Part shown: in pieces, positions 7,709 through 16,260 of the stretch | Layout: each line of letters begins with the position of its first letter | Numbering within the stretch: the first letter of the stretch is position 1 | Origin: CATOSP01 sp965205385 | GTDB lineage: Bacteria > Chloroflexota > Dehalococcoidia > Lucifugimonadales > UBA3495 | Direction: 5' to 3' | NCBI GenBank assembly: GCA_965205385.1 | Contig: CBDBGS010000005.1 | Coordinates: 186,001 to 250,000 of the forward strand | DNA length: 64,000 bases | Position numbers and translations under genes: made by a program | The notes under the pieces: model-generated | Seen by the model: the letters and a program-made list of their open reading frames with translations, nothing else | Databases searched by the model: none | What the model was told of the DNA's origin: nothing

Positions 7709-8522
7709 AGTTGGCGGCCAGGTCCCCCGGCCCCTCGACTGACAGCCGCCCGGATGCAACCGCCTCGGCGACGTCGAGCCGTCCGAAGATTAGGAGTATG
7801 TAGTCGCCCGTGTTGCAACGGAATGTTACATCGGCGGGACCTTTCTGACCGGTCTCGACCTGGAACTCTTCCTGAGTGACTACATAGTCCTCGTGCACCG
7901 GGACCGGCTGCGACACCGCGAAGCGGTAACGCACGGGCGATGGGAGGGACAGGCCAGGTTGGAAGGCGTTGCTCACCCAGCGGGGCACCCGTCCCACCAT
8001 AACGCCAAGAGCGTCTTCCCACATCTGCGCCGAAGGGTCGACTCCCCAACGGATGTCCCAGCTGTGGACGGTCAATTCTTGGAGCCTGACTTCCACGTAA
8101 CCTCCGATGGGCATGGCGCCCCTTCGGTGGAAGCATTGTTTGTCCCAGTCCTCGGGCTTCAACCCGCCCAGCACCTCGGCCAACTGGGCGTATCCGGTCT
8201 TGAAGCGTTCCAATAACCGGGTCCCCTGCTGCTGATAGGCGTTCCTAGCGCTGTCCGCCGTAACGTTGGACGCCCGGTCTCCCGGCGCGAGAAAAGTTTG
8301 GCCCTCGGGTGGGTTGGAGTCCCCGTTCACCGCTCTATCGATTGAGTTAATCCAGTTCTCGGCCCCACCCGCCAGGTGCCCTACCACGTCGCCGATCACC
8401 CATCCTTCGCAGTAGCTGGCCTTGGCCCAGTCCGTCTCGTTGAGCCCGGACAAGAACTCCCCTAGACGCTTCGCCTCGGAGCATACCAGCCTGATCACGT
8501 CGTCCATCTGGTTAGCAGCCAT
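7683..8522 (-). CDS. Maleylpyruvate isomerase (MDMPI)/DinB-like family protein
   Basis: 279 residues. The N-terminal half is a DinB-like four-helix bundle: CEGWVIGDVVGHLAGG provides the first metal His, and LQELTVHSWDIRWG the Glu and second His of the metal triad. The C-terminal part (about 195-279, ending LSVEGPGDLAANFTEWFLGF) resembles the SCP2-like domain of mycothiol-dependent maleylpyruvate isomerase relatives. Such proteins use a low-molecular-weight thiol or act on unknown substrates. ATG with AAGGAG. The 3' end overlaps the WD40 gene tail to tail. An imperfect palindrome lies in its upstream region (8548-8586). Confidence 0.85.
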   Translation of the reverse strand: MAANQMDDVIRLVCSEAKRLGEFLSGLNETDWAKASYCEGWVIGDVVGHLAGGAENWINSIDRAVNGDSNPPEGQTFLAPGDRASNVTADSARNAYQQQGTRLLERFKTGYAQLAEVLGGLKPEDWDKQCFHRRGAMPIGGYVEVRLQELTVHSWDIRWGVDPSAQMWEDALGVMVGRVPRWVSNAFQPGLSLPSPVRYRFAVSQPVPVHEDYVVTQEEFQVETGQKGPADVTFRCNTGDYILLIFGRLDVAEAVASGRLSVEGPGDLAANFTEWFLGF

Positions 8523-8547
8523 CGTGTCTCCTTCAAAGTTCTACATT

Positions 8548-8586
8548 TCAGCGGGACCGGACATGGTCTCATCGGTCCCGGCTGAG
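8548..8586. promoter_or_regulatory. Imperfect palindrome upstream of MDMPI-like gene
   Basis: Arms cagcgggaccgg (8549-8560) and cggtcccggctg (8573-8584, one-base bulge) around a 12-nt loop, 26 bp upstream of the ATG at 8522. Candidate operator or leader hairpin; no T-run follows. Confidence 0.45.
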
Positions 8587-8767
8587 TCTTAACTGTCACA
8601 AATTGTACAGGGTTAATCAATAGGGCCTAATCTTGCCGGAAAATCCTTGCGGCCCGTTGTACGGGGCCATAGAATGCGTTCAACTTGCCAGGGACTCCAC
8701 TAAATTCGACCCGCATTGCCTGATCGGTCCGACGATTTCCAATAGCTTCAGATCAGGAGGTTAAGCA

Positions 8768-9310
8768 ATGAATGATATGGTCAAGGCGTTCCACAGGTTG
8801 GCTGCGATGGGAGCGGTGGCGGCGGTGCTGTTTGTGGCCTGCGGCGGTAGCGCCCCGGCCGCGTCTGACGCTACCACGGGCCCGGAGGCTCCCGCCTCGA
8901 CAGAAGTGGGTGCGGTGGCCAGGTCGGAAACGGGCGGGCTCGGCCAGGTAATGGAGAAGGCCAAATCAGGGGAAATTGTATCCGTGGTGATCGATCAATG
9001 CTCTTGGGGACCCCCGGAGGGCGGTGGTACGGACGGCCTGAACCTGACCTTTTCCGTAATTAACAACTCCAAGAAAATTGCCTGGACCACTTTTCGGGTT
9101 ATGAACAGCTCCGGCGCCATGTACAGGCCGGGCGGGACGGGTTCAGAGTTGACCGTCCAGATCGGCGAGACCGGCAGCAAATCGATACACACCGATAAGT
9201 TTGACCTTGGGGCGGGCGACCTGAAGTTAATAGTCTCGTCCAGGCAGTTGGGGGAGCGGCATCGAGTCGTGAAAGAAGAGGTGCCTTTAGACAACTGCAC
9301 CCAACCATAG
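8768..9310 (+). CDS. Predicted lipoprotein, unknown function
   Basis: 180 residues with a type II signal peptide: hydrophobic stretch AAMGAVAAVLFVAC, lipobox cysteine at about residue 25, then a G/A/S/T-rich linker. The mature domain (about 70-178) is a predicted beta-sandwich. It has two Cys (in DQCSWGPPEG and LDNCTQP) that could form a disulfide, and SVINNSKKIAW...FRVMNSSGAMYRPGG is reminiscent of DUF4352/Telomeric-repeat-binding-factor-2-like extracellular domains. Good SD (AGGAGG) before the ATG; monocistronic with a strong terminator. Presumably anchored on the outer face of the membrane. No specific function can be given. Confidence 0.8.
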   Translation: MNDMVKAFHRLAAMGAVAAVLFVACGGSAPAASDATTGPEAPASTEVGAVARSETGGLGQVMEKAKSGEIVSVVIDQCSWGPPEGGGTDGLNLTFSVINNSKKIAWTTFRVMNSSGAMYRPGGTGSELTVQIGETGSKSIHTDKFDLGAGDLKLIVSSRQLGERHRVVKEEVPLDNCTQP

Positions 9311-9317
9311 AGGCGTG

Positions 9318-9349
9318 AAAAAGCCCCTGGGAGATTCCAGGGGCTTTTT
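9318..9349. terminator. Bidirectional rho-independent terminator
   Basis: Stem aaaaagcccctgg (9318-9330) / ccaggggcttttt (9337-9349), 6-nt loop. It has a T-run on either strand and lies between the convergent lipoprotein and dienelactone hydrolase genes. Confidence 0.92.
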
Positions 9350-9388
9350 GATTTTAGCGGACCTTCTACCGTTTGAATGTAATTCCGG

Positions 9389-10144
9389 CTAGGAAAGGTG
9401 CTGTCCGAGGAAGGCGTAGACCTTGTTCCAGCCGTCCACCGCCTGCTCCTGACGGTACATGGCGCGGTCGTAGTAGAAGAACCCATGGCCTGCGCCGTCG
9501 TAGCGGTGAAACTCGTAATTCTTGCCGTGCTGTTTTAAGACTTCTTCGTGCTGATTCACTTGTTCCACTGTCGGGCTGGCGTCATCGTTGCCAAACAGAC
9601 CAAGGAGAGGGCAGGTGAGGTCGGCGGTATAGTCGATGGGCGCGACGGGTTGGTTGGCGGTCAACTCGTCTCCGGATGCGACCACGCGGCCTCCCCAGCA
9701 TTCGATGGCGGCATTGAAACCCTGGATGCGGCAGGCGGTGAGGAATGTGAGGCGTCCGCCGGAGCAAGTCCCGAACAAGCCGACCTTGCCATTGAGGTTG
9801 GGCAGAGACCGGAGGTACTGCATGGAGGCTTTCACGTCGCCCAGGACCTGGTCATCGGCGATGCCGCCCGACTCCCGGACTATTCCGGCGATTTCCACCG
9901 GGTCTCCGTGGCCGCTGCGCTGATAGAGGTTGGGGGAGATGGTTACGTAGCCGTGGTGGGCGAACCTGCGGGCCGTCTCCCGGTAGAACTCGTCCCAACC
10001 GGGCGCGTGGTGGATGAGGACCATGCCGGGGAAGGGGCCAGCGCCCAGGGGCTTGGCCAGGTAGGCGTTGACTACATCGCCGTTGTGCCCCTGTACGGCG
10101 ATGGTCTCGGCCAACATGCCCTCGTACTGGTCAGTGGTATACAT
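9389..10144 (-). CDS. Dienelactone hydrolase family alpha/beta hydrolase
   Basis: 251 residues. The alpha/beta-hydrolase core is clear: PGMVLIHHAPGWDEFYRETARRFA (oxyanion strand), nucleophile elbow G-T-C-S-G-G with Cys as in dienelactone hydrolases, acid loop LGLFGNDDASP and catalytic His in GAGHGFF. Family members open cyclic ester intermediates of aromatic catabolism, though many have other substrates. AGGAG precedes the ATG. It is convergent with the lipoprotein gene and shares its terminator. Next upstream on the same strand is the acyl-CoA ligase gene, whose upstream neighbour set encodes an oxidoreductase, but a 150-bp gap separates the two units. Confidence 0.88.
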   Translation of the reverse strand: MYTTDQYEGMLAETIAVQGHNGDVVNAYLAKPLGAGPFPGMVLIHHAPGWDEFYRETARRFAHHGYVTISPNLYQRSGHGDPVEIAGIVRESGGIADDQVLGDVKASMQYLRSLPNLNGKVGLFGTCSGGRLTFLTACRIQGFNAAIECWGGRVVASGDELTANQPVAPIDYTADLTCPLLGLFGNDDASPTVEQVNQHEEVLKQHGKNYEFHRYDGAGHGFFYYDRAMYRQEQAVDGWNKVYAFLGQHLS

Positions 10145-10300
10145 AACTCACTCCTGTAATAGTCAAGATGCCTACAGCTTGATGGGATTTTGATGCGGCG
10201 TCAAGCGTTGACCAGGTGTGGAAAAGGCCGGGGCCGTGGGTGAAAACCCTGTCCCAATCCCGCTTTTGCGAGATGGGGCTTTCGTAACGTCAGTGGCCGA

Positions 10301-11926
10301 TTAGCCGTTGGCTTCGTCGCGGATTACGCGGCGGAGGACCTTGCCCGCGGCGCTGACGGGAAGCTGGTCCCGGAACTCCAGAATTCGTGGCACCTTGTAG
10401 GCGGCCAAGTTCTGGCGGCAGAAAGAAGTGATGTCTTCTTGGGCTTCCGAGTCGGTGCCGAAACCATGCCCGTTCTTCAACACCACCACCGCCTTTACGG
10501 TCTCGCCACGGTAGCTATCCGCGATCCCAGTCACGGCGGCGCTGGTAATCATGGGGTGTTGATACAGGACGTCTTCAACCTCCCGGGGCCAGACCTTGAA
10601 CCCCGCGGCGTTTATCACGTCCTTCTTGCGGTCGACTATGTAGAAGTAGCCTTCTTCATCCATGCGGGCCAGGTCGCCGGTGTAGAGCCAGCCGTCGCGC
10701 ATGACGTTTTCCGTCTCATCCGGCCGCTGCCAATAGCCCCGCATGACCTGGGGACCCCGGACCAACAATTCCCCAATCTCGCCAACGGGCAGCTCTGTCG
10801 TCCCTTCGTCCTCGTTCACAATTATGGCGTCGGTGTCGGGGAGGGGGACCCCGATGGAACCCGCCCTTGCGCGGTGGACGGGGTTGGCGTGGGTGAGGGG
10901 CGAAGTCTCGGTCAGGCCGTAGCCTTCGATGAGCACCTCGCGGCCCACGAGATGGTCGAAAGCCGCTTTCACCGCCGGGGGCAGCGGGGCCGCGCTGGTG
11001 CGGCTGGGCCGTAGTGAAGAAAGGTCGAACTCTTTAGCGTCTCCCTGTCCCATGATGGCGATGTACATCGTGGGAACTCCCAGGAAACGGGTTGCCCCGT
11101 ACTGCTGTATTGCTTGGAGGACTCCCCGGGGGTGGAAGCGGCGGAACAAGACTATCGTGCCGCCAGCGGCTATGGGGACATTCATCGCGCCGGCGATACC
11201 CCCGATGTGGAAAAGGGGCAGGACGGTAATGAAAACCTCGTCTCCGTCCTGGTACGCAAACCAGTCCTTGAACTGAACGGTGTTGGTCACCAGGTTCTGG
11301 TGGGTCAACATGGCCGCTTTGGGGACTCCAGTGGTGCCGCCGGTGTATGGGAGAAGGGCTAGGTCCGAGGCCGGGTCAATCTCGGCGGAATGGAAGACGG
11401 TCTCCGCACCCTTGGCCATGACACTGTCAACAGAAAGCGTGCCCGGTCCTGCGGAATCTCCGGTCACGATAACATGTTGGACCGCCGTTTCCGCCAGGAC
11501 TTGCTTGACTCTAGGGTAAAGGTCCGGTTCGCAGATTACGGCCTTTGCTCCGGAGTCGGACAGTTGGTGAGCTAGCTCGTGGGACTGGTACATGGGGTTG
11601 CAGGGGACGGCTACGGCCCCGGACTTTTGAATGCCAAAGAAGATGGTTACCAATTCCGGGCAGTTCTGGAGGAAGTAGGCTACGCGGTCTCCCTTGCTTA
11701 CGCCGAGGGCGGCCAGCCCCGAGGCAAACTTACTCGAAGCCGAGTCCAGTTCCTCGTAGCTGGTCCGGGACAACTCGCTCCCCGACTCGCCGTCGAAGTA
11801 GATAATCGCGGGCCGGGAAGGGTAACGGGAAGCGGAGTCCTGCAAAAAGCGGTACAGGGGTATGCGGGGGTAGGCCGCCGTAGCCTGGGTCCCCTCAGGG
11901 TAATGTTTCAGCCAGTTGCGCCCCAT
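10301..11926 (-). CDS. Acyl-CoA ligase (AMP-forming), FadD-like
   Basis: 541 residues, full length for the ANL superfamily. P-loop YTGGTTGVPKA at about 194-204, adenine-binding EGYGLTETSP near 335-345, LYTGDLARMDEEGYFYIVDRKKDVI hinge region near 415-440, and a C-terminal PxxxxGKVLRR catalytic Lys. It adenylates a carboxylic acid and transfers it to CoA; the acid is unknown. It is the last gene of a minus-strand operon with the three 2-oxoacid:ferredoxin oxidoreductase genes (23-bp gap to beta). This suggests the ligase feeds or recycles an acyl-CoA linked to that enzyme. Phenylglyoxylate/phenylacetate-type pathways show such co-location, but here that is only a hypothesis. Confidence 0.9.
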   Translation of the reverse strand: MGRNWLKHYPEGTQATAAYPRIPLYRFLQDSASRYPSRPAIIYFDGESGSELSRTSYEELDSASSKFASGLAALGVSKGDRVAYFLQNCPELVTIFFGIQKSGAVAVPCNPMYQSHELAHQLSDSGAKAVICEPDLYPRVKQVLAETAVQHVIVTGDSAGPGTLSVDSVMAKGAETVFHSAEIDPASDLALLPYTGGTTGVPKAAMLTHQNLVTNTVQFKDWFAYQDGDEVFITVLPLFHIGGIAGAMNVPIAAGGTIVLFRRFHPRGVLQAIQQYGATRFLGVPTMYIAIMGQGDAKEFDLSSLRPSRTSAAPLPPAVKAAFDHLVGREVLIEGYGLTETSPLTHANPVHRARAGSIGVPLPDTDAIIVNEDEGTTELPVGEIGELLVRGPQVMRGYWQRPDETENVMRDGWLYTGDLARMDEEGYFYIVDRKKDVINAAGFKVWPREVEDVLYQHPMITSAAVTGIADSYRGETVKAVVVLKNGHGFGTDSEAQEDITSFCRQNLAAYKVPRILEFRDQLPVSAAGKVLRRVIRDEANG

Positions 11927-11948
11927 TCACGTTCTCCGGTCGAGGGTG

Positions 11949-12812
11949 TTAGGACGCGGAGCCCCGCTCCAGACCGGCCAGCATGTCGTCCACGTCTTGC
12001 ACGTAGCCTTCCAACTGGCCAATGTCTTCGTCGGTCAAATGAGCGTAGCGCCTCTGGGAGGACACGTATTCCTTCACGGTGGCCTTCCGGGGGATGCGCT
12101 GCCTGCGGAACACGCCGTCTTTCCACTCGTACAGGGGCCACATGCCGCTGTTGACCGCCAGCCGGGAGACCTCGACGCCCTGATCGTCGTCGTAGCCCCA
12201 GGAGGGGTTGCAGGGGGTGAGGATTTGGATGAAGGCGGGAAGGCGGGCAAGACCGGCTTTTACCTTGCGGTCTAGGTCCTGCGGATGGGAGGTCGACGCG
12301 GTGGCTACGTATTCCGCCCCGCTGTACATGAGCATTAGCGGGAAGTGTTTGGGGTGCCGCAGCTTCCCAGAGGGCCGGACGCCGGTGCGGGCCATTGGCT
12401 GAGTGGAGCCGGTGGCGTGACTGCCGCTGGCGGCGTGGGCCTGGTTGTCGCAGACGACATGGAGGTATTTGTAACCTTGTTGGAAGGCGGTCGCCAGGTC
12501 CTCCAACCCCAGATCGATTTGGCCGTCGCCGTCGATGACCACGATTGGACGGTCGATGCCCCTGATTTCCATCGCGGTCAACATGCCGACGATGCCGCTG
12601 TCGTGAGTGCCAAGCCCGCTGCGTTGAAGGAAATCGCGGCCGATGCCGCAACCCTGTCCGAAGATTATTGGGTCGTCGTCCTTCAGGTGGTCAAACACGG
12701 TTTGCATCACCAGCCGGGTTGCCAGGTTTTCCGGGCAGCCGGGGCATTGGTTGGCGGTGATGTTCATGTGAACGCGCTGTTCTTCGGTCTCCATCACCAT
12801 TTTGATTGGCAT
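11949..12812 (-). CDS. 2-oxoacid:ferredoxin oxidoreductase, beta (TPP) subunit
   Basis: 287 residues. Cluster-ligating cysteines in QCPGCPENLA and GQGCGIGRDF, with a further Cys in TPCNPSWGYDD. The TPP/Mg motif is GDGQIDLGLEDLATAF, followed by the usual CDNQAHAASGSHATGSTQP loop. This subunit binds thiamine pyrophosphate and the proximal 4Fe-4S cluster and decarboxylates a 2-oxoacid to acyl-CoA, with electrons going to ferredoxin. Downstream of alpha (66-bp gap) in the gamma-delta, alpha, beta operon. The substrate (pyruvate, branched-chain or aryl 2-oxoacid) cannot be set from sequence alone. Confidence 0.9.
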   Translation of the reverse strand: MPIKMVMETEEQRVHMNITANQCPGCPENLATRLVMQTVFDHLKDDDPIIFGQGCGIGRDFLQRSGLGTHDSGIVGMLTAMEIRGIDRPIVVIDGDGQIDLGLEDLATAFQQGYKYLHVVCDNQAHAASGSHATGSTQPMARTGVRPSGKLRHPKHFPLMLMYSGAEYVATASTSHPQDLDRKVKAGLARLPAFIQILTPCNPSWGYDDDQGVEVSRLAVNSGMWPLYEWKDGVFRRQRIPRKATVKEYVSSQRRYAHLTDEDIGQLEGYVQDVDDMLAGLERGSAS

Positions 12813-12878
12813 GTCGCTCTCCTGCTAACGAGCCGGTTACCGGAATTGTCAGACTGGAATTCCGGGGGATGCTGGGCC

Positions 12879-14135
12879 TTAACCGCGCAGCATCCGGTTG
12901 AGCATTTCTTGGTCTTCAATCACGTCGAAATGCCAGCGGGACTGTTCTTCGGCCCGGCCTGCGCTGGAAGCCTTTAGGGCCTCTTCCGCAATGTACATAA
13001 CGTCGTAATACGTCACGTCACGGCCTCCCAGGCCCACGGTGCGACCAAGAACCAAAGGCGGATTGTTCTCTCCGAACAGGCTGCTGCGCAGGTCGTTGTA
13101 CACGGCCGCGACGGTGTTCCGGTCCAGAACAACCGCGGCCTTAACATTCTTCAGGGCCTCGATGAGGTCCTCGGCGGGGAAGGGGCGGAAGGTGTGAATC
13201 TTGACCAGTCCGACGGCCTTTCCCTGGTCCCTAAGCTGGTCCACCGCGAACCGGGAAGTGGCGGCCAGCGAACCCATGGCAATCACCGCTGCCTCGGCGT
13301 CGTCCATCCGGTAGGTCTCGATGAGGCCGCCGTAGCCCCTTCCCACGGCGTCCACGTATTCCTGGTGGACGCCCTTGATCACGTCTTTGGCGGTCACGCT
13401 CAGAGCGTTGTCCAACTGGTACCGCCGTTCCATGTATTCCCTGTCAACGTCGATGTAACCGTAGCCGCTCATACGGGTCCCGCCGTAATAGGCGGCGAAG
13501 TCCAGATTCTTGATGAAGTCCACTTCCGAAGGCAATTCCAGCGGCGGCAGGAAGCCGTCGATGGCTTCCTGGGTGGGAATCTGCATCGGGTAGCTGTTGT
13601 GGGAGACCTCCCAACCGTCGTAGGTGACGAAGGCCGGTAGCAGGACCGATGGGTGTTCACTGACCTTATACGCCTGGATCACCGTGTCCATCACGTCCTG
13701 GGCGTTCTCGCAATGATAGTGGAGCCAGTGGATGTCCCGGTACATGATGGTGTCCTGGTCGTCGGTGCGGACCACCGCGGGGGGTTCCAGGGCCCGGTGG
13801 GCTACTACCACCACGATGGGGATGCGGGCGTAGGACGCGAAAATAAGCTGTTGCGCCGCGATCAGCAGCCCTTCGGAGTTGGTGGCGAAGGAGCAGCGCA
13901 CGCCCGATTGGGTGGCGGTGATCTGGGCGTTCATCACGCTGCGCTCGTGTTCCAGCTCGATGAGCTTGGCGTCGAGGTGGCCGCGTTGAATCGACCGGGA
14001 GAGCTCCTCTCCCACCTCATCTGAAGGCCCGATAGGAAAGTAGCAAAGGACCTGGATGCGGGCCAGCATTAGCGCGCGGGCCGCGGCCTTGTTGCCAGTG
14101 AGGGCTTCGCGCCTTTGCGCGGACCTTGAGGTCAA
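12879..14135 (-). CDS. 2-oxoacid:ferredoxin oxidoreductase, alpha subunit
   Basis: 418 residues from a TTG at 14135, chosen because AGGAG ends 7 nt upstream and overlaps the stop codon of the preceding gene (4-bp gap). A longer in-frame extension into that gene lacks an RBS. PorA-type domain I is seen as VLCYFPIGPSDEVGEEL, LIELEHERSVMNAQITATQSGVRCSFATNSEGL, then ARIPIVVVVAHRALEP, and domain II as VGLVKIHTFRPFPAEDLIEAL..AAVVLDRN. It forms the TPP-site interface with beta. N-terminal Ala/Arg-rich residues are slightly unusual. Part of the four-gene minus-strand operon. Confidence 0.9.
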   Translation of the reverse strand: MTSRSAQRREALTGNKAAARALMLARIQVLCYFPIGPSDEVGEELSRSIQRGHLDAKLIELEHERSVMNAQITATQSGVRCSFATNSEGLLIAAQQLIFASYARIPIVVVVAHRALEPPAVVRTDDQDTIMYRDIHWLHYHCENAQDVMDTVIQAYKVSEHPSVLLPAFVTYDGWEVSHNSYPMQIPTQEAIDGFLPPLELPSEVDFIKNLDFAAYYGGTRMSGYGYIDVDREYMERRYQLDNALSVTAKDVIKGVHQEYVDAVGRGYGGLIETYRMDDAEAAVIAMGSLAATSRFAVDQLRDQGKAVGLVKIHTFRPFPAEDLIEALKNVKAAVVLDRNTVAAVYNDLRSSLFGENNPPLVLGRTVGLGGRDVTYYDVMYIAEEALKASSAGRAEEQSRWHFDVIEDQEMLNRMLRG

Positions 14136-14139
14136 TTCG

Positions 14140-15186
14140 TTACTCCTGATTGGACTCTGGTGTGGACCCGGCAACCGACCGGAACCGTGGGCGGGTCGCC
14201 ACCTCCTTGAGGTGTGGTTCCACGGTGATTTGCTGGTATTGAGGGTTGATTTTCTTCACCTGGTCTTCGTCAACCATCGTAAGGGCCGAGCCAACGCACA
14301 CCTGGGCGCACAGCCCGCATCCCCGGCAATAGTCCAGGTCGATACGGTAGCCCTGATGGGGCATGTCCTTGCGCACTATGAAACCGGTGCCATCGGGGCA
14401 AACGATCTCGCTGATGCAAGAGCCGACGCATGTGCAACTCGCGTCTTCGCAGACGGGAATCTTGTCCCGCCAGACCCAGGGGCTTCCCCGCCGGTAACCC
14501 GGAAGCTCGTCGTAGCGGTCGAACTGGTAATACTGGGGCAGTGACTCGACAGTCGCCCGCTGTAGATGCGCCGGTTGATTGTCCGATTCGAACTTCACGC
14601 CGGTTACTTGTACCTGCTCGTAAGCCTCGCGTGCGGCCTGAACATTGGCCTCACCGACCCGGCCAGGGAACTGCTCCCGGATCACTTCGGACAGCTCTTC
14701 AAGTCCGATACTGTCGGTAATCCGGCAGTAAGCGCCCAAGAGAGTAAGTCCGACTGGTGGCGGGTTCCGGCCCAATAGCCGCTCGGCGATGCCGGTGGCG
14801 TCGACGGTGGCAACCACGCCGTCAAGGGCGTAGGGAAGGTCGATTTCATTCGGCGCTTTGGGCGAGTTCACGAGGAGAATTCCCTGCTTCAACCGCCCGA
14901 TGGCGTCGGCCACGAGTTCATGGGTATTTTCCTTGGCGGTTAGGAGCAATTCCTCTTGGAAGACCACCACTTCGGTGGGGTGGTAGTTGGCGCAACTGGC
15001 CAGTCCGGGGGCGTCGGACACCTTGATGTAGTTGATGACCGGGGCGCTGCGGGCCCTGGTGCCGGGGTACACGTTCACCGAAACGAACGCGCCCTGGTCG
15101 GCGTGCAGCTTGGCCAACGCTTCACCCGCTTGGACCGAACCCTGTCCCGACATGCAAAGCAGGTTTAGCTCTTTAACTTCGGGCAT
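14140..15186 (-). CDS. 2-oxoacid:ferredoxin oxidoreductase, fused gamma-delta subunit
   Basis: 348 residues joining two subunits that are often separate. Residues 1-190 are the gamma domain (LLCMSGQGSVQAGEALAKLH, YPGTRARSAPVINYIKVSD). Residues about 240-325 are a ferredoxin-like delta domain with one canonical CRGCGLCAQVC cluster motif and a second, atypical Cys set (VCEDASCTCVGSCISEIVC). The delta domain carries electrons from the TPP centre toward ferredoxin. GGGAG lies 9 nt before the ATG. First gene of the operon; the alpha gene's SD overlaps its stop, suggesting coupled translation. Confidence 0.87.
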   Translation of the reverse strand: MPEVKELNLLCMSGQGSVQAGEALAKLHADQGAFVSVNVYPGTRARSAPVINYIKVSDAPGLASCANYHPTEVVVFQEELLLTAKENTHELVADAIGRLKQGILLVNSPKAPNEIDLPYALDGVVATVDATGIAERLLGRNPPPVGLTLLGAYCRITDSIGLEELSEVIREQFPGRVGEANVQAAREAYEQVQVTGVKFESDNQPAHLQRATVESLPQYYQFDRYDELPGYRRGSPWVWRDKIPVCEDASCTCVGSCISEIVCPDGTGFIVRKDMPHQGYRIDLDYCRGCGLCAQVCVGSALTMVDEDQVKKINPQYQQITVEPHLKEVATRPRFRSVAGSTPESNQE

Positions 15187-15300
15187 CTGGAAACACTCCC
15201 GCAGCCTGGATCATGCTCTTGTGGCGGCAGGCACCATCTTACCCCACAGGGATGGGGGAGGCAACGTGAGACAGGTCGGCTTTAGGACGGGTGAGGCCGG

Positions 15301-16257
15301 CTACTCGTAATGAATACGTGGGTCGATCCATGCGTAGGACATGTCCACCACCAGGTTGGCGAACATAAAGACGAACGCATAGATCAGGACCAGGTTTTGG
15401 ACCAGTAGAAAGTCGCGTTCCCTGATAGCGGCGATCATCGTCGCTCCAAGGCCAGGTACATTGAAGGCCACCTCCACCACGACCGAGCCCCCCAACAGGC
15501 TCCCCATGAGCAGGCCGGAGAGCGTAATTACCGGTAACAGCGCGTTTCGCAGGGCGTGGACGACAACCACCGTCGATTCTCCCAATCCCTTGGCCCGAGC
15601 GGTGCGGACGTAGTCCTCCCGGATAACTTCCAGCAGCATCGAGCGGGTCAACCGGGCAATGGTTGCGGAAGCCGAGGACCCCAAGACGATAGCGGGCATT
15701 ATGGTTATCTGAAGGTTCTGCCACGGGTCCTCCCAGGGCATGACAACTCCCATGGGAGGCATCCAGTTGAACACCAGCACATAGGCCAATACCACGAGGC
15801 TGGCCAACCAGAAGTTGGGTGTCGCCAGGAACAATATCGTGGAAAATCTGGCCAAGTAGTCCAGGGTGGAGTTCCGTTTCAAAGCGGCCAGGACGCCCAC
15901 CGGAATGCCGACCACCCAGGAGAAGACCACGGACATAATCGCGATTTGAGCCGTAATCGGTCCTCGGTTGGCAAGTAATTCCGCGTTCGGGTACCCTTTG
16001 AAGAAGGACTCGCCAAAGTCGAGTCTAACAATATCCCAGAGCCACACGAAGAATTGGACGTGGATTGGCCTGTCCAGGCCCAACTTGGCAAGCATGATCT
16101 GGCGGTCGGCCTCGGAAAGGAGGCCGGCGCCCTCTTCACCAAGCATCGCGGCCAGCATATCGCCGGGCATGATGCGCATGGCCACGAACACCAATGCAGT
16201 CGTACCCAACACGGTCGGGATGGCGTAGATTAGCCTGCGGCTGAGATACCTATGCAC
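15301..16257 (-). CDS. Peptide/nickel-type ABC transporter permease (DppB/OppB family)
   Basis: 318 residues, about six membrane segments, ending in the family motif WIDPRIHYE. N-terminal segment YLSRRLIYAIPTVLGTTALVF is the usual first TM helix. The EAA loop reads ARTARAKGLGESTVVVVHALRNALLP, contacting the ATPase. Lies 3 bp downstream of the second permease gene; the binding protein is encoded first. No ATPase genes (DppD/F) follow before the OFOR operon, so the ATPase must come from elsewhere. Imports peptides or other oligo-compounds; the substrate is unknown. Confidence 0.92.
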   Translation of the reverse strand: MHRYLSRRLIYAIPTVLGTTALVFVAMRIMPGDMLAAMLGEEGAGLLSEADRQIMLAKLGLDRPIHVQFFVWLWDIVRLDFGESFFKGYPNAELLANRGPITAQIAIMSVVFSWVVGIPVGVLAALKRNSTLDYLARFSTILFLATPNFWLASLVVLAYVLVFNWMPPMGVVMPWEDPWQNLQITIMPAIVLGSSASATIARLTRSMLLEVIREDYVRTARAKGLGESTVVVVHALRNALLPVITLSGLLMGSLLGGSVVVEVAFNVPGLGATMIAAIRERDFLLVQNLVLIYAFVFMFANLVVDMSYAWIDPRIHYE

Positions 16258-16260
16258 GGC

